Part shown: positions 51,691-60,073 of the stretch, piece after piece
How the letters are laid out: every line of letters starts with the position of its first letter
How positions within the stretch are numbered: position 1 is the stretch's first letter
Source: Oscillospiraceae bacterium
GTDB lineage: Bacteria; Bacillota; Clostridia; Oscillospirales; CAG-272
Direction: 5' to 3'
Length of the DNA stretch: 63,742 nt
Assembly: GCA_015065385.1 (NCBI GenBank)
Contig: SVQK01000043.1
Span: 1 to 63,742 of the forward strand
Made by a program: the position numbers and the translations under genes
Notes under the pieces: generated by a model
Database searches by the model: none
What the model was told of the DNA's origin: nothing
What the model saw: only the letters and a program-made list of their open reading frames with translations

Positions 51691-52803
51691 TCAGTGAACG
51701 ATGTAACGCTCGGTATCCTTGTCGAAGAGGTGAACTCTGGACATATCGAGGGCGACGTTGATGATGTCGCCGGCTCTCGCGGTGGAACGGGCGGAAACGC
51801 GGGCGGTGAGGTTGGTCTCTTCTGCAACGAGGTACAGATAGATTTCAGCGCCCATAAGCTCCGTGACTTCCACGTCGGTTTCGATAACGGAATCGGGCAT
51901 CGCGCGGAGGGAGGCATCGTCGTCGAGAATGCACTCGGGACGGACGCCGGCCACGATTTCCTTGCCGATGTAATCCTTGAGAGCGGGTTCCGCGGCCTTC
52001 TGAGCCGGGATCTTGAGGGAGTTGGAGCCGAAGGTGATGTAGAGATCTTCGCCCTTCTTCTCGAGGATGCAGTTGATGAAGTTCATCTGAGGCGTGCCGA
52101 TGAAGCCTGCCACGAAGAGGTTGACCGGGTAGTCGTACAGGTTCTGAGGAGTATCGACCTGCTGGATCAGACCGTCCTTCATAACCACGATACGGGTCGC
52201 CATCGTCATAGCCTCGACCTGGTCGTGCGTAACGTAAATGAACGTGGTACCGACTCTCTGGTGGATCTTGGTAAGCTCGGTTCTCATGGAAGCTCTCAGC
52301 TTAGCGTCCAGATTGGACAGAGGCTCGTCGAGAAGGAACACGCGGGGGTTACGCACGATCGCGCGGCCCAGAGCCACACGCTGCTTCTGACCGCCGGACA
52401 GAGCCTTCGGCTTTCTGTCAAGGAGGTGGGTGATATCAAGGATACGGGCGGCTTCTTCCACGCGGCGCTTGATCTCTTCCTTCGGCGTCTTGCGGAGCTT
52501 CAGACCGAACGCCATGTTGTCAAACACGGACATGTGCGGATACAGAGCGTAGTTCTGGAACACCATTGCGATATCGCGGTCCTTCGGCGCCACGTCGTTC
52601 ACCAGCTTGTCGCCGATGAAGAGCTCGCCTTCGGAAATCTCTTCCAGACCGGCGATCATACGAAGGGTGGTGGACTTGCCGCATCCGGACGGGCCGACCA
52701 GAATCAGGAATTCCTTGTCTTTGATTTCAAGGCAGAAGTCGGACACGGCCGTAACGCCGCCGGGATATTTCTTGTAAATGTGCTTCAGGGATAAGCTTGC
52801 CAT
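51691..52803 (-). CDS. ugpC: Shared sugar ABC transporter ATPase (MsmX/UgpC type)
   Basis: The 370 residues contain Walker A GPSGCGKST, signature LSGGQKQR, Walker B FLLDEPLSNLD and switch VTHDQVEA. A C-terminal TOBE/MOI regulatory domain typical of MalK/UgpC/MsmX follows (about 240-370). There are no sugar permease or binding-protein genes next to it, which is common for MsmX-type ATPases that serve several oligosaccharide importers. It would energise uptake of the glycans that the intracellular GH enzymes here trim. It has its own promoter and terminator. Confidence 0.93.
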   Translation of the reverse strand: MASLSLKHIYKKYPGGVTAVSDFCLEIKDKEFLILVGPSGCGKSTTLRMIAGLEEISEGELFIGDKLVNDVAPKDRDIAMVFQNYALYPHMSVFDNMAFGLKLRKTPKEEIKRRVEEAARILDITHLLDRKPKALSGGQKQRVALGRAIVRNPRVFLLDEPLSNLDAKLRASMRTELTKIHQRVGTTFIYVTHDQVEAMTMATRIVVMKDGLIQQVDTPQNLYDYPVNLFVAGFIGTPQMNFINCILEKKGEDLYITFGSNSLKIPAQKAAEPALKDYIGKEIVAGVRPECILDDDASLRAMPDSVIETDVEVTELMGAEIYLYLVAEETNLTARVSARSTARAGDIINVALDMSRVHLFDKDTERYIVH

Positions 52804-52871
52804 GGAACAATCCTCCTTGGATTTATGTCGAGTTCAGGATTTTGGAAATTCGACTCTATTAACCGGTACAT

Positions 52872-52900
52872 ATTATAGCAAAATTCGCCCCTGTTTTGAA
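52872..52900 (-). promoter_or_regulatory. Promoter of the sugar-ABC ATPase gene
   Basis: On the minus strand TTCAAA (52895-52900), 17 bases and TATAAT (52872-52877). The ATG at 52803 is 69 bases downstream. The region 52901-53013 has no gene. Confidence 0.6.
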
Positions 52901-53013
52901 GAGGTTTTTTTACTGAATTTTGATTTAATAGTTTGTGCAACCTGTATATGCGTTCTCCGCTCCGGATGGTCTCTGCGACGAATGAAGCAAAGGCTTTTCT
53001 CATTTTATGAGAA

Positions 53014-55163
53014 TCATTTTCCGAGGCCTTTTCGCGTCAGGGCGATCCGTTTCCGTTTCAGGTCCACGGACTTGATTTTCACTTCAATAATATCTCCCAC
53101 GGCGAGAAGTTCGGAGGGATGCTTCACGAACCGGTCGGCCATTTCGCTGATGTGGAGCAGGCCGTCCTGATGCACGCCGATATCGACGAACGCGCCGAAG
53201 TCGATGACATTCCGCACGGTTCCGGTCAGCACCATCCCCTCCTCGAGGTCGGAGAGATCGAGCACTCTGTCCCGCAGAACGGGCTGGGGGAGGCGTCGCG
53301 GATATCCCGTCCCGGCTTCTCCAGTTCTCCGATGATATCCCGGAGCGTGGGTTCTCCGACGCCGAGCTCCCCGGCCAGTTTCGCAAGCCCGTAGGAGGCC
53401 GCCTCCTGCCTGAGGGAGAGACCGCCCCGCACGTCCTCCTTCGTACGCCCGAATATGGTCAGAAGCTTCTCCGCCGCCGCGTAGGACTCGGGATGGACGC
53501 CAGTGTTGTCGAAGATCTCCGCGCCGCCCGGGATCCGGAGAAAGCCCACCGCCTGCTCGAACGCCTTCGCGCCGAACCGCGGGACCTTGGTCAGCTCGCC
53601 CCGCTTTGCAAACTCGCCGTTTTCGTCCCGGTACTTCACGATGTTCTTCGCCGTGGTTTTGTTGATCCCGGCGATGTAGGAGAGCAGAGCCCACGACGCG
53701 GTGTTCACATCCACGCCAACGGCGTTCACGCAGTCCTCCACGACGCCGGTCAGAGCCTCGTCCAGCCGCGCGGGCTTCATGTCGTGCTGATACTGCCCGA
53801 CGCCGATGGATTTGGGATCGATCTTCACAAGCTCGGCGAGCGGATCCTGAAGCCGCCTTGCGATGGACGCCGCGCTCCGCTCCGTCACGTCGAAATCCGG
53901 GAACTCCTCAGCCCCGAGTTCCGACGCGGAATACACCGACGCCCCGGCCTCGGAGACGATGATGTACTTCGTTCTGCCGTCGAGCTCCCGGAGCAGATCC
54001 GCCACGAACAACTCGCTCTCGCCGGACGCCGTGCCGTTTCCGATGGCGATGACGTCCACGCCGTACTTGGAGATGAGCCGCTTCATGACCTTCTTCGCGC
54101 CCTCAGTGTCCTCCCGCGGCTTGGTGGGATAGATCACGGCGGTCTCGGCCACGGTTCCGGTCTTCGTCACCACCGCCAGCTTGCAGCCGGTCCGGTAGCC
54201 GGGGTCGAATCCGAGGACGCACTTCCCTTTCACGGGCGCCTGCATGAGAAGGTTCCGCAGGTTGACGGAGAAGAGCCCGATCGCCGCCTCGCCCGCCGCG
54301 TCCGTCAGTTCGGTCCGGATCTCCCGTTCGACAGAGGGGGCGGTCAGCCGGTCGTATCCGTCCTCGATCGCCGCTTCGATCTGCGCCGCCGCCGGGCTGT
54401 TCCGGTTTTTGATCACCGCGCGGGCGAGCTCTTCGAGGATCTTTTCCCGCGGCGCTTCGACGGAAACGGACAGCGCGCCCTCCTTTTCCCCGCGGTTCAC
54501 GGCGAGGACGCGGTGCGAAGGAATCCGGTTCAGCGGTTCGCCGTAGTCGTAATACTGTTCGAACACGGGATTCTCCGCGGCCCTCTTCGATCTGAGCAGC
54601 CCCGCGCCCATGGTCAGACGCCGGACGGTCTTTCTCAGCTCCGCGTCGTCGGAGAAGGTTTCGGCGAGAATATCCCGCGCCCCTGCCAGAGCGGACGCGG
54701 CGTCCGGGACTTCCTTTTCGGGATCGGCAAAGCGCTCGGCCGCCTCCTCGATGGACGGGCTGTACCGCGCGCGCTGTTCCATGAGCAGGGCGGCGAGAGG
54801 TTCCAGACCTCGTTCCCTCGCCACGGACGCGCGGGTGCGGCGTTTCGGGCGGTACGGACGGTAGAGGTCGTCCGCTTCGGTGACGGTAGAGGCACGGTCG
54901 ATGGCGTCGGCCAGCTCCGGCGTGAGCTTTCCCTGCCCGTCGATGAGCGCCTTGATCTCCTCTTTCCGCTTTTCCAGATTTCGCAGAGCCGCGAGCCGTT
55001 CCGTCAAGGTTCTGAGGACGGTGTCGTCCAGCCCTCCGGTCACTTCTTTTCTGTAACGCGCCACAAAGGGCACGGTGTTTCCTTCGTCAAGGAGCTTGAC
55101 CGTCGCCTCGAGCCGCGCGTACGGGATCTTCAACTCCTCCGACAGACGGGAGAGAATGTCCAT
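53014..55163 (-). pseudogene. tex: Tex RNA-binding protein, interrupted by a single frameshift
   Basis: Tex is a transcription/RNA-associated protein of about 715 residues. Residues 1-625 read cleanly from the ATG at 55163 (M-D-I-L-S-R-L-S-E-E-L-K-I-P), with N-terminal HTH, YqgF-like G-F-D-P-G-Y-R-T-G and helix-hairpin-helix domains. Near 53286-53290 (five G on plus) the frame is lost, and the C-terminal S1 domain (M-V-L-T-G-T-V-R-N-V-I-D-F-G-A-F-V-D-I-G) continues in another frame to the stop at 53014. One extra base in this homopolymer would restore A-S-P-Q-P-V-L-R-D. A sequencing or assembly error, or a genuine recent mutation, both fit. No other damage was seen, so loss of function is uncertain. 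Confidence 0.85.
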
Positions 55164-55164
55164 A

Positions 55165-55434
55165 TCAGTCGTTCTGCCTTTCCCGGCGGTCCGTGTTCCC
55201 TCCCCGGGCGATGAACCGCTCGAAATCAAAATAACAGTCGTAGTCCGCTTCGATCCAGACCTCGTCCCATGAGATCCGGGCAAGGGCGACGCCGAGGTAA
55301 CTCTTCGCGCTCAGACGGTGGCGTCCGTTCACGAGATAGAGCTCGTGCGGGCATTTCGCCGCCGCTTTGGTCAGGGCGATCACGTCCCCCGTGGAATCCA
55401 GACGGATCCTGTACCGGAACATCTGCTTGTCCAT
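55165..55434 (-). CDS. HPr-like protein lacking the phosphorylatable histidine
   Basis: The 89 residues follow the HPr fold, best in the second half: L-V-N-G-R-H-R-L-S-A-K-S-Y-L-G-V-A, then V-W-I-E-A-D-Y-D and a final helix with F-E-R-F-I. The S46-equivalent in A-K-S-Y-L-G is kept. The His15 motif (G-x-H-A-R-P) is replaced by T-G-D-V-I-A-L-T, so it cannot relay phosphate to sugars. Crh of Bacillus shows this pattern and acts with CcpA in carbon control. It ends 1 base before tex starts and probably is cotranscribed with it. Crh-like function is inferred. Confidence 0.65.
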   Translation of the reverse strand: MDKQMFRYRIRLDSTGDVIALTKAAAKCPHELYLVNGRHRLSAKSYLGVALARISWDEVWIEADYDCYFDFERFIARGGNTDRRERQND

Positions 55435-55532
55435 GTTTCACTCCGATCCGTCCGACCCCCGGCCGAAAATCCGGGCAGCGGACGATTTCGCCGCGCAGGT
55501 CAGCCTCGCCGATGCGGCTTCAATACGTTACT

Positions 55533-55560
55533 ATTATACTGAAACGGATGGATTTGTCAA
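55533..55560 (-). promoter_or_regulatory. Promoter of the HPr-like and tex genes
   Basis: On the minus strand TTGACA (55555-55560), 16 bases and TATAAT (55533-55538). The ATG at 55434 is about 100 bases away. It is back to back with the sigma-G-like element at 55610-55639. Confidence 0.85.
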
Positions 55561-55609
55561 GTGGGGGCGAGCACACTTCCAACCCGTCCGACACCCGTGT
55601 TCGCCCCGC

Positions 55610-55639
55610 GCATAAACGATCCCGATCCGTGGAATACTG
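55610..55639 (+). promoter_or_regulatory. Candidate sigma-G promoter of spoVAD
   Basis: GCATA (55610-55614), an 18-base spacer and AATACTG (55633-55639; five of seven to CATACTA) precede the spoVAD ATG by 35 bases. The -35 element fits GHATR fully. Forespore control agrees with the known expression of spoVA genes. Confidence 0.5.
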
Positions 55640-55674
55640 TCTCTGGAATCAAAACGAATTACGGAGTATCGAGC

Positions 55675-56721
55675 ATGCAGAGCAAACCATTCATTCCCGC
55701 GCGGCCCGTCTATATCACGGCGGCCGGATCGGTGGCGGGATCCAAGGAAAAACGGGGGCCCCTCGGCGATCTCTTCGATTTCTGCGGGGACGACCGGTTC
55801 GGGAAGGAGACATGGGAAAAGGCGGAGGCGGAGATGCAGCGGCTGGCGTTGGGGATCGTTCTGCGCAAGTCGGAGCTGATCGATTCGGAAATCGACCTGC
55901 TCTTCGCCGGAGATCTCGTCAACCAGTGCCTGTCCTCGGCCTTCGGGCTGCTGGATTACCGGATCCCGCATCTCGGCCTGTTCGGAGCATGCTCCACCTG
56001 CGCGGAAGGGATGCTGCTCGGGGCGATGGCGGCGGGATGCGCGGTCAGGCGGGCGGCGGTGGTCACGTCCTCTCACTTCTGCACGGCCGAGCGGCAGTTC
56101 CGGATGCCGGTGGAATACGGCGGACAGCGGGCTCCGACGGCGCAGTGGACCGCAACCGGAGCCGGGGCGTTCCTGCTGTCCTCGGGGATCCGCGACGCCG
56201 TCCGGTGCGAAGGGGAGTTCGTCCCCCGCATTACAGAGCTCTTTCCCGGCTGCACGGTGGACCGGGGGATCACGGACGCCTCGAACATGGGGGCTGCCAT
56301 GGCTCCCGCGGCGGCGGACACGATCAGCCGGTACGCAGCGGGCGGCGGTTCCCTCTCGGACGCGGCGATCGTCACCGGGGATCTCGGGGCGGAGGGGAGC
56401 GGGATCCTCGTCGATCTGCTCCGAGCGGAAGGGATCGACATCGGGGAGAACCACACGGACTGTGGCCTGATGCTCTTCGATCCGGAGACGGAGGACGTTC
56501 ACGCAGGGGCGTCCGGATGCGGGTGCTCCGCGCTGGTCATGGCGGCGTCCATACTTTCCGACATGCGGAAGGGGACGGTCGGAGACGTTCTCTTCGTGGG
56601 GACCGGCGCGCTGACCAACGCGATGGCGGCCTGTCAGGGGCAGAGCATCCCCGGAGTTGCGCATCTCGTGCGGATCTCCCCGGTTTCAAAACAAGAACTC
56701 AAAGAAGCGGGAGGAAACTGA
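55675..56721 (+). CDS. spoVAD: Stage V sporulation protein AD
   Basis: SpoVAD binds dipicolinic acid and helps move Ca-DPA into the forespore. The 348 residues follow the thiolase-like SpoVAD pattern: R-P-V-Y-I-T-A-A-G-S-V-A-G, F-G-K-E-T-W-E-K-A-E, A-G-D-L-V-N-Q-C-L-S-S-A-F, G-A-C-S-T-C-A-E, S-S-H-F-C-T-A-E-R-Q-F-R and A-S-G-C-G-C-S-A. The start at 55675 (MQSKPF) follows a GGAG. The next gene, the SpoVAE-type partner, starts 1 base after its stop. spoVAC, which usually comes first, is absent upstream. Confidence 0.95.
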   Translation: MQSKPFIPARPVYITAAGSVAGSKEKRGPLGDLFDFCGDDRFGKETWEKAEAEMQRLALGIVLRKSELIDSEIDLLFAGDLVNQCLSSAFGLLDYRIPHLGLFGACSTCAEGMLLGAMAAGCAVRRAAVVTSSHFCTAERQFRMPVEYGGQRAPTAQWTATGAGAFLLSSGIRDAVRCEGEFVPRITELFPGCTVDRGITDASNMGAAMAPAAADTISRYAAGGGSLSDAAIVTGDLGAEGSGILVDLLRAEGIDIGENHTDCGLMLFDPETEDVHAGASGCGCSALVMAASILSDMRKGTVGDVLFVGTGALTNAMAACQGQSIPGVAHLVRISPVSKQELKEAGGN

Positions 56722-56722
56722 C

Positions 56723-57091
56723 ATGGAACTTTTGACTGCGCTGATCCGGGCGTTTGCCGTGGGAGGGTTTCTCTGCGCCGTCGCCCAGATCTTCATTGAC
56801 CGGACCCGTCTGACGCCGGCGCGGATTTTGACGGGCTACGTCGTGACGGGCGTCCTGCTCGGCGCGCTCGGGCTTTACAAGCCGCTGGTTGACTTCGCCG
56901 GAGCGGGCGCGACCGTCCCCCTCACCGGCTTCGGCTATCTCATCAGCGAGGGCGTGCGGAAAGCCGTGGAAGAGAGAGGGCTGATCGGCGCGCTGACCGG
57001 ACCTCTGACGGCGGCGTCGGGCGGGATCGCGGCGGCTTTAGGAGCGGGAGTGCTCGCCTCACTCTTCTTCGACAGCAGGGCCAAAGACTGA
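56723..57091 (+). CDS. spoVAE: Stage V sporulation protein AE
   Basis: The 122 residues form 3-4 hydrophobic helices typical of the SpoVAE(B)/SpoVAC membrane family: A-F-A-V-G-G-F-L-C-A-V-A-Q, L-T-P-A-R-I-L-T-G-Y-V-V-T-G, P-L-T-G-F-G-Y and A-A-S-G-G-I-A-A-A. It acts in the inner forespore membrane in Ca-DPA transport. The start at 56723 comes 1 base after the spoVAD stop, with GGAGG ahead of it. The best family match is SpoVAE over SpoVAC because it follows spoVAD, as in Bacillus. Confidence 0.9.
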   Translation: MELLTALIRAFAVGGFLCAVAQIFIDRTRLTPARILTGYVVTGVLLGALGLYKPLVDFAGAGATVPLTGFGYLISEGVRKAVEERGLIGALTGPLTAASGGIAAALGAGVLASLFFDSRAKD

Positions 57092-57098
57092 ATCCCTC

Positions 57099-57127
57099 TT
57101 GATTCTCCCGCCGTTCTGTGCTAAGAT
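57099..57127 (+). promoter_or_regulatory. Promoter of the DUF4838-like gene
   Basis: TTGATT (57099-57104), 17 bases and TAAGAT (57122-57127) lie 35 bases before the ATG at 57163. Confidence 0.6.
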
Positions 57128-57162
57128 AAGCATGGATCGAAACGGACACGGAGGAATTCGTC

Positions 57163-58122
57163 ATGCTGAAACGGCGCGGAATCGTCATCCACGACACGGA
57201 CTGCGGGCCTTATTGGGCACAGCGGCTGGAATCGAGCGGCCTGAACACGGTGGGCGTTCATCCTGCCGGGGGAATCGACGCGCATCTTTCGCTCGCCTCC
57301 TGTATGGAATTTGTGAAAACGGAGCGGTTCCGGGCTTTTAAGGAGCGCGTGAACCGGGCGGGGATCGCCGTGGAGTTCGAGATGCACGCGCTGTCGTGGC
57401 TCCTTCCGCGGGATCTGTTCCGGGACAAGCCCGACTGGTTCCGCATGGAGGAAAACGGGGAGCGTGATCCGCGGTTCAACTGCTGTGCCTCGTCCCGGGA
57501 CGCGCTGGCCTTTATCCGTGACCGCACAAAGACGCTGGCGGAGGCTTTTCCGTCTGATACGCACCGGTATCACTTCTGGATCGACGACGTGGCGGAGGCA
57601 AAATGCCGCTGTCCGCTCTGCCGGGACCTTTCCGCGTCCGATCAGGCCTTGATCCTGACGAACGCCATCGCGGAGGGGGTCCGGCGCACGGATCCGGAGG
57701 GGCTGACCGCGTATCTCGCCTACTGCGGGACGCTGAAAAAGCCGGAGCGGGCAGAGCCCCTTCCCTTCCTCTTTCTGGAATTCGCGCCCATAGGCCGAGC
57801 GTTCGAATACTCCCTGTTCGATCCGGACTGTGAGAAAAACGCGGAACAGACCGCGCATCTGCCCGCTCTGCTCGACTTTTTCGGGCGGGAAAACGCGAAG
57901 GTGCTCGATTACTGGGTCGATAATTCCCTCTTTTCCGGCTGGACGCTTCCGCCGAAGAAGTTTGAGTTCAATGCCGGAGTCTGCCGCGCCGACGTCAAGG
58001 AATACGCCGAGCGGGGATTTTCCTCCGTCACGTCCTTCGGCTGCTACCTCGGGGAGAACTACCGGGAGCTCTGGGGCGACGCGCCGGTCGGGGAGTATTT
58101 CCGGATCCTGTCCGAAATCTGA
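57163..58122 (+). CDS. DUF4838-like TIM-barrel protein
   Basis: The 319 residues show the DUF4838 pattern: H-F-W-I-D-D-V-A-E-A-K-C-R-C-P-L-C, S-A-S-D-Q-A, L-A-Y-C-G-T-L and L-D-Y-W-V-D-N-S-L-F-S-G-W. The paired Cys positions (C-R-C-P-L-C) may bind a metal. Related proteins occur in polysaccharide-use gene sets and are thought to be glycoside hydrolases, without tested activity. There is no signal peptide, so it is intracellular. It follows the spoVA genes but has its own promoter. Confidence 0.65.
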   Translation: MLKRRGIVIHDTDCGPYWAQRLESSGLNTVGVHPAGGIDAHLSLASCMEFVKTERFRAFKERVNRAGIAVEFEMHALSWLLPRDLFRDKPDWFRMEENGERDPRFNCCASSRDALAFIRDRTKTLAEAFPSDTHRYHFWIDDVAEAKCRCPLCRDLSASDQALILTNAIAEGVRRTDPEGLTAYLAYCGTLKKPERAEPLPFLFLEFAPIGRAFEYSLFDPDCEKNAEQTAHLPALLDFFGRENAKVLDYWVDNSLFSGWTLPPKKFEFNAGVCRADVKEYAERGFSSVTSFGCYLGENYRELWGDAPVGEYFRILSEI

Positions 58123-58222
58123 GGCCGGCTCCCTTCTCCCGATCCCCGCCGACGTCCGTTTGGCAGCCCGACCTGACGTCCCGATTTTTCAGCCGTTCGC
58201 CCCGGAAATTCGCCTCGGTCGC

Positions 58223-58251
58223 TTGACAAAAAAGGGCTGGCGGAGTATAAT
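58223..58251 (+). promoter_or_regulatory. Promoter of tRNA-Pro
   Basis: TTGACA (58223-58228), 17 bases and TATAAT (58246-58251) match the consensus exactly, 9 bases before the tRNA. Confidence 0.92.
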
Positions 58252-58260
58252 ACAGGGAGT

Positions 58261-58333
58261 CGGGGTGTAGCCCAGTTGGTAGGGTGCGACATTTGGGATG
58301 TCGAGGCCGCGAGTTCGAGTCTCGCCACTCCGA
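58261..58333 (+). tRNA. tRNA-Pro (anticodon TGG)
   Basis: The 7-bp acceptor stem (CGGGGTG with CACTCCG, one G-U), D arm, anticodon stem CGACA/TGTCG with loop TTTGGGA (anticodon TGG), and T arm GCGAG-TTCGAGT-CTCGC give a complete cloverleaf. The discriminator is A at 58333. CCA is not encoded. It carries its own promoter and terminator and borders the integrated element to the right. Confidence 0.95.
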
Positions 58334-58348
58334 CGGCTGAAAAGCACG

Positions 58349-58392
58349 GAAAGTCCTTGAAATCATTGTGGTTTCGGGGACTTTCTCTTTTT
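58349..58392 (+). terminator. Terminator after tRNA-Pro
   Basis: A 14-bp stem (58349-58362 with 58372-58385, two G-U pairs) and 9-base loop are followed by TCTTTTTG. Confidence 0.9.
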
Positions 58393-58576
58393 GGGATATT
58401 CGGTTTTACGGGGCGGCAGACTACAGGGGGTACCATAGACGGGCGGGGATTCTCAGAGACTCTTTTTCCAGTCTGTTTGGCTCTGGATTCGTCCGGTTTG
58501 GAGGCCTTTGGGCGGAAAGGCTTTTCTTTGTTTTCTGCGGGAGAGAATTTGCCTGCGGAGTGGGATTGATCCGGCT

Positions 58577-58627
58577 TTGCTCGGATGGGGGGAATCGAAC
58601 CCCTAATCCGATTTACGACGTGGGGGT
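58577..58627 (-). repeat. tRNA 3'-end-like sequence and left repeat of the integrase module
   Basis: On the minus strand the sequence reads AGGGGTTCGATTCCCCCC followed by ATCCGAGCA, the T arm and 3' acceptor half of a tRNA, with no 5' half nearby. Displaced tRNA 3' ends mark integration sites. Partly overlapping it, GATTTACGACGTGGGGGT (58610-58627) recurs almost exactly at 61362-61380. The first recombinase's stop codon lies inside. This is the probable element border on the chromosome side. Confidence 0.55.
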
Positions 58628-60073
58628 CTGCTCCTTCTTTTTTTGTTTGTCCTCCGCGATCCTTGCCTTGACTTCATTGATCATTGCGGCGAGCGCGGTC
58701 TCGCATTCCTCGGAGGTTTTCGCGTAGACGGTGTGGACTTCCCTCTTCCCGTCCGCGTTCTTCGGCGTGTACCGCCCTTCGTACAGGTTTTCTCCGAGCC
58801 GGTACACTCCGCCTGTTCCGGATTTGCGGTACTTCCCCCGGTAAGGCCTGAACGGTTCTCTCTTTGCCTCGGAGGACGTCACAGTCCGCTCTGTCGGCTT
58901 CTCTGCGGCGTCCCACGTCTCGTTCCGCCCGAAGCCCTTCTCGATCTTTTCCGCCGCCTGAACGCGCATCTGGTCGGTCACATGGCTGTACACGTCGATC
59001 GTCGTCGCGGAGGACACATGACCGATCACCGCGGACAGGGTTTTGATGTCCATTCCGTGCTCTAATGCAGTAGAGCAAAATGTATGCCGCAGGTCATGAA
59101 AACGTGTGATTTTGCATCCGGCGTGTTCCTCCACCCTGCGGAGCTTCTTCCGGACCGAGCTCGGATCCCGCGGAGAATCCTCCTTGACGGGAGACGGGAA
59201 CATCCACCGGGAATCCGTCGTTTTCCGATATTCCCGCAGGACGTTTACCACCGATTGAGGGAGGATCACCGTGCGGATGGATGCTTTTGTCTTCGGCTCG
59301 GTTAGGTGCAACTCCCTGTTCAGCCGGTTGACCGTCCGTTCGACGCGAAGCTCGCCGGTCTCCATGTCAAGATCCTCCCATAGAAGCGCGCAGATCTCTC
59401 CCCGCCGGAGCCCCGTCGCCAGTTCAAGCAATGCCATCTCATAACAGCCCTCTTCCTTTGCCTGTATGAGAAACCGCCGCATTTCCTCATGGGTCAGCAC
59501 CTGCATTTCTCTGGATTTCTTCGGCGGAAGTTTACATCCGACCGCGGGATTCACGGGGATCAGGCCCTCTTTCTTCGCTTTTTCAAGGGCGGCATAGCAT
59601 GCCGTGTGGCAGGAGCGGATCATCTGGTCGGACAGCCCATCGCCGTACATGTCCCGACGGATCAGTCTGCCATTCTTTTTCTGAGTCACATAAAAGCTCT
59701 GCAAATCGCTCTGTTTCAGCTTGTCCAGCGGGATCAATCCGATTCCGGGTACGATGTGCTGATAAATGCGCGTTTCATAGCTTTTCTGTGTGGTTGGGCG
59801 TATACCGGGCTTACACCATGTCTGATACCACAGGTCGATCCACTCCCCGAACGGCATGGAGGGATCAGCGCGGGAAGGCAGTTTTCTGTTCAGCCCGGCG
59901 CACTCTTCTTTCAGCTTCTCCAGTTTTTCGAGGCACTCTGCTTTGGAATGGGCGAGAACATTCTTCGTCTTCGGCAGATTCTTTTCATCATACCCTATGA
60001 CGACGCGCCCTTCCCATCGTCCGTCCTTTCTCAGGCGGACGGATCCTTCTCCTGGTTTCCGTTTTCTTCCCAA
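58613..60073 (-). CDS. Tyrosine recombinase/integrase with arm-type domains at both ends
   Basis: The 486 residues have an AP2/arm-type N-terminal domain (about 8-50), a SAM-like core (about 70-175) and the catalytic domain with R223 (ATGLRRGE), H326-x-x-R329 (FHDLRH), H352 (VIGH) and nucleophile Y362. After the catalytic domain, about 410-480 resembles a second arm-type domain (G-G-V-Y-R-L-G-E-N-L-Y-E-G-R-Y). Most integrases of this kind end near residue 390. The start overlaps the upstream recombinase's end by 43 bases. It probably moves the element seen to its right. Confidence 0.9.
   Translation of the reverse strand: MGRKRKPGEGSVRLRKDGRWEGRVVIGYDEKNLPKTKNVLAHSKAECLEKLEKLKEECAGLNRKLPSRADPSMPFGEWIDLWYQTWCKPGIRPTTQKSYETRIYQHIVPGIGLIPLDKLKQSDLQSFYVTQKKNGRLIRRDMYGDGLSDQMIRSCHTACYAALEKAKKEGLIPVNPAVGCKLPPKKSREMQVLTHEEMRRFLIQAKEEGCYEMALLELATGLRRGEICALLWEDLDMETGELRVERTVNRLNRELHLTEPKTKASIRTVILPQSVVNVLREYRKTTDSRWMFPSPVKEDSPRDPSSVRKKLRRVEEHAGCKITRFHDLRHTFCSTALEHGMDIKTLSAVIGHVSSATTIDVYSHVTDQMRVQAAEKIEKGFGRNETWDAAEKPTERTVTSSEAKREPFRPYRGKYRKSGTGGVYRLGENLYEGRYTPKNADGKREVHTVYAKTSEECETALAAMINEVKARIAEDKQKKKEQTPTS

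Noticed and set aside
58577..58606. A complete second tRNA gene on minus
   Set aside because: Only the T arm and 3' acceptor half are present; the 5' half would lie in the recombinase coding sequence and is absent.
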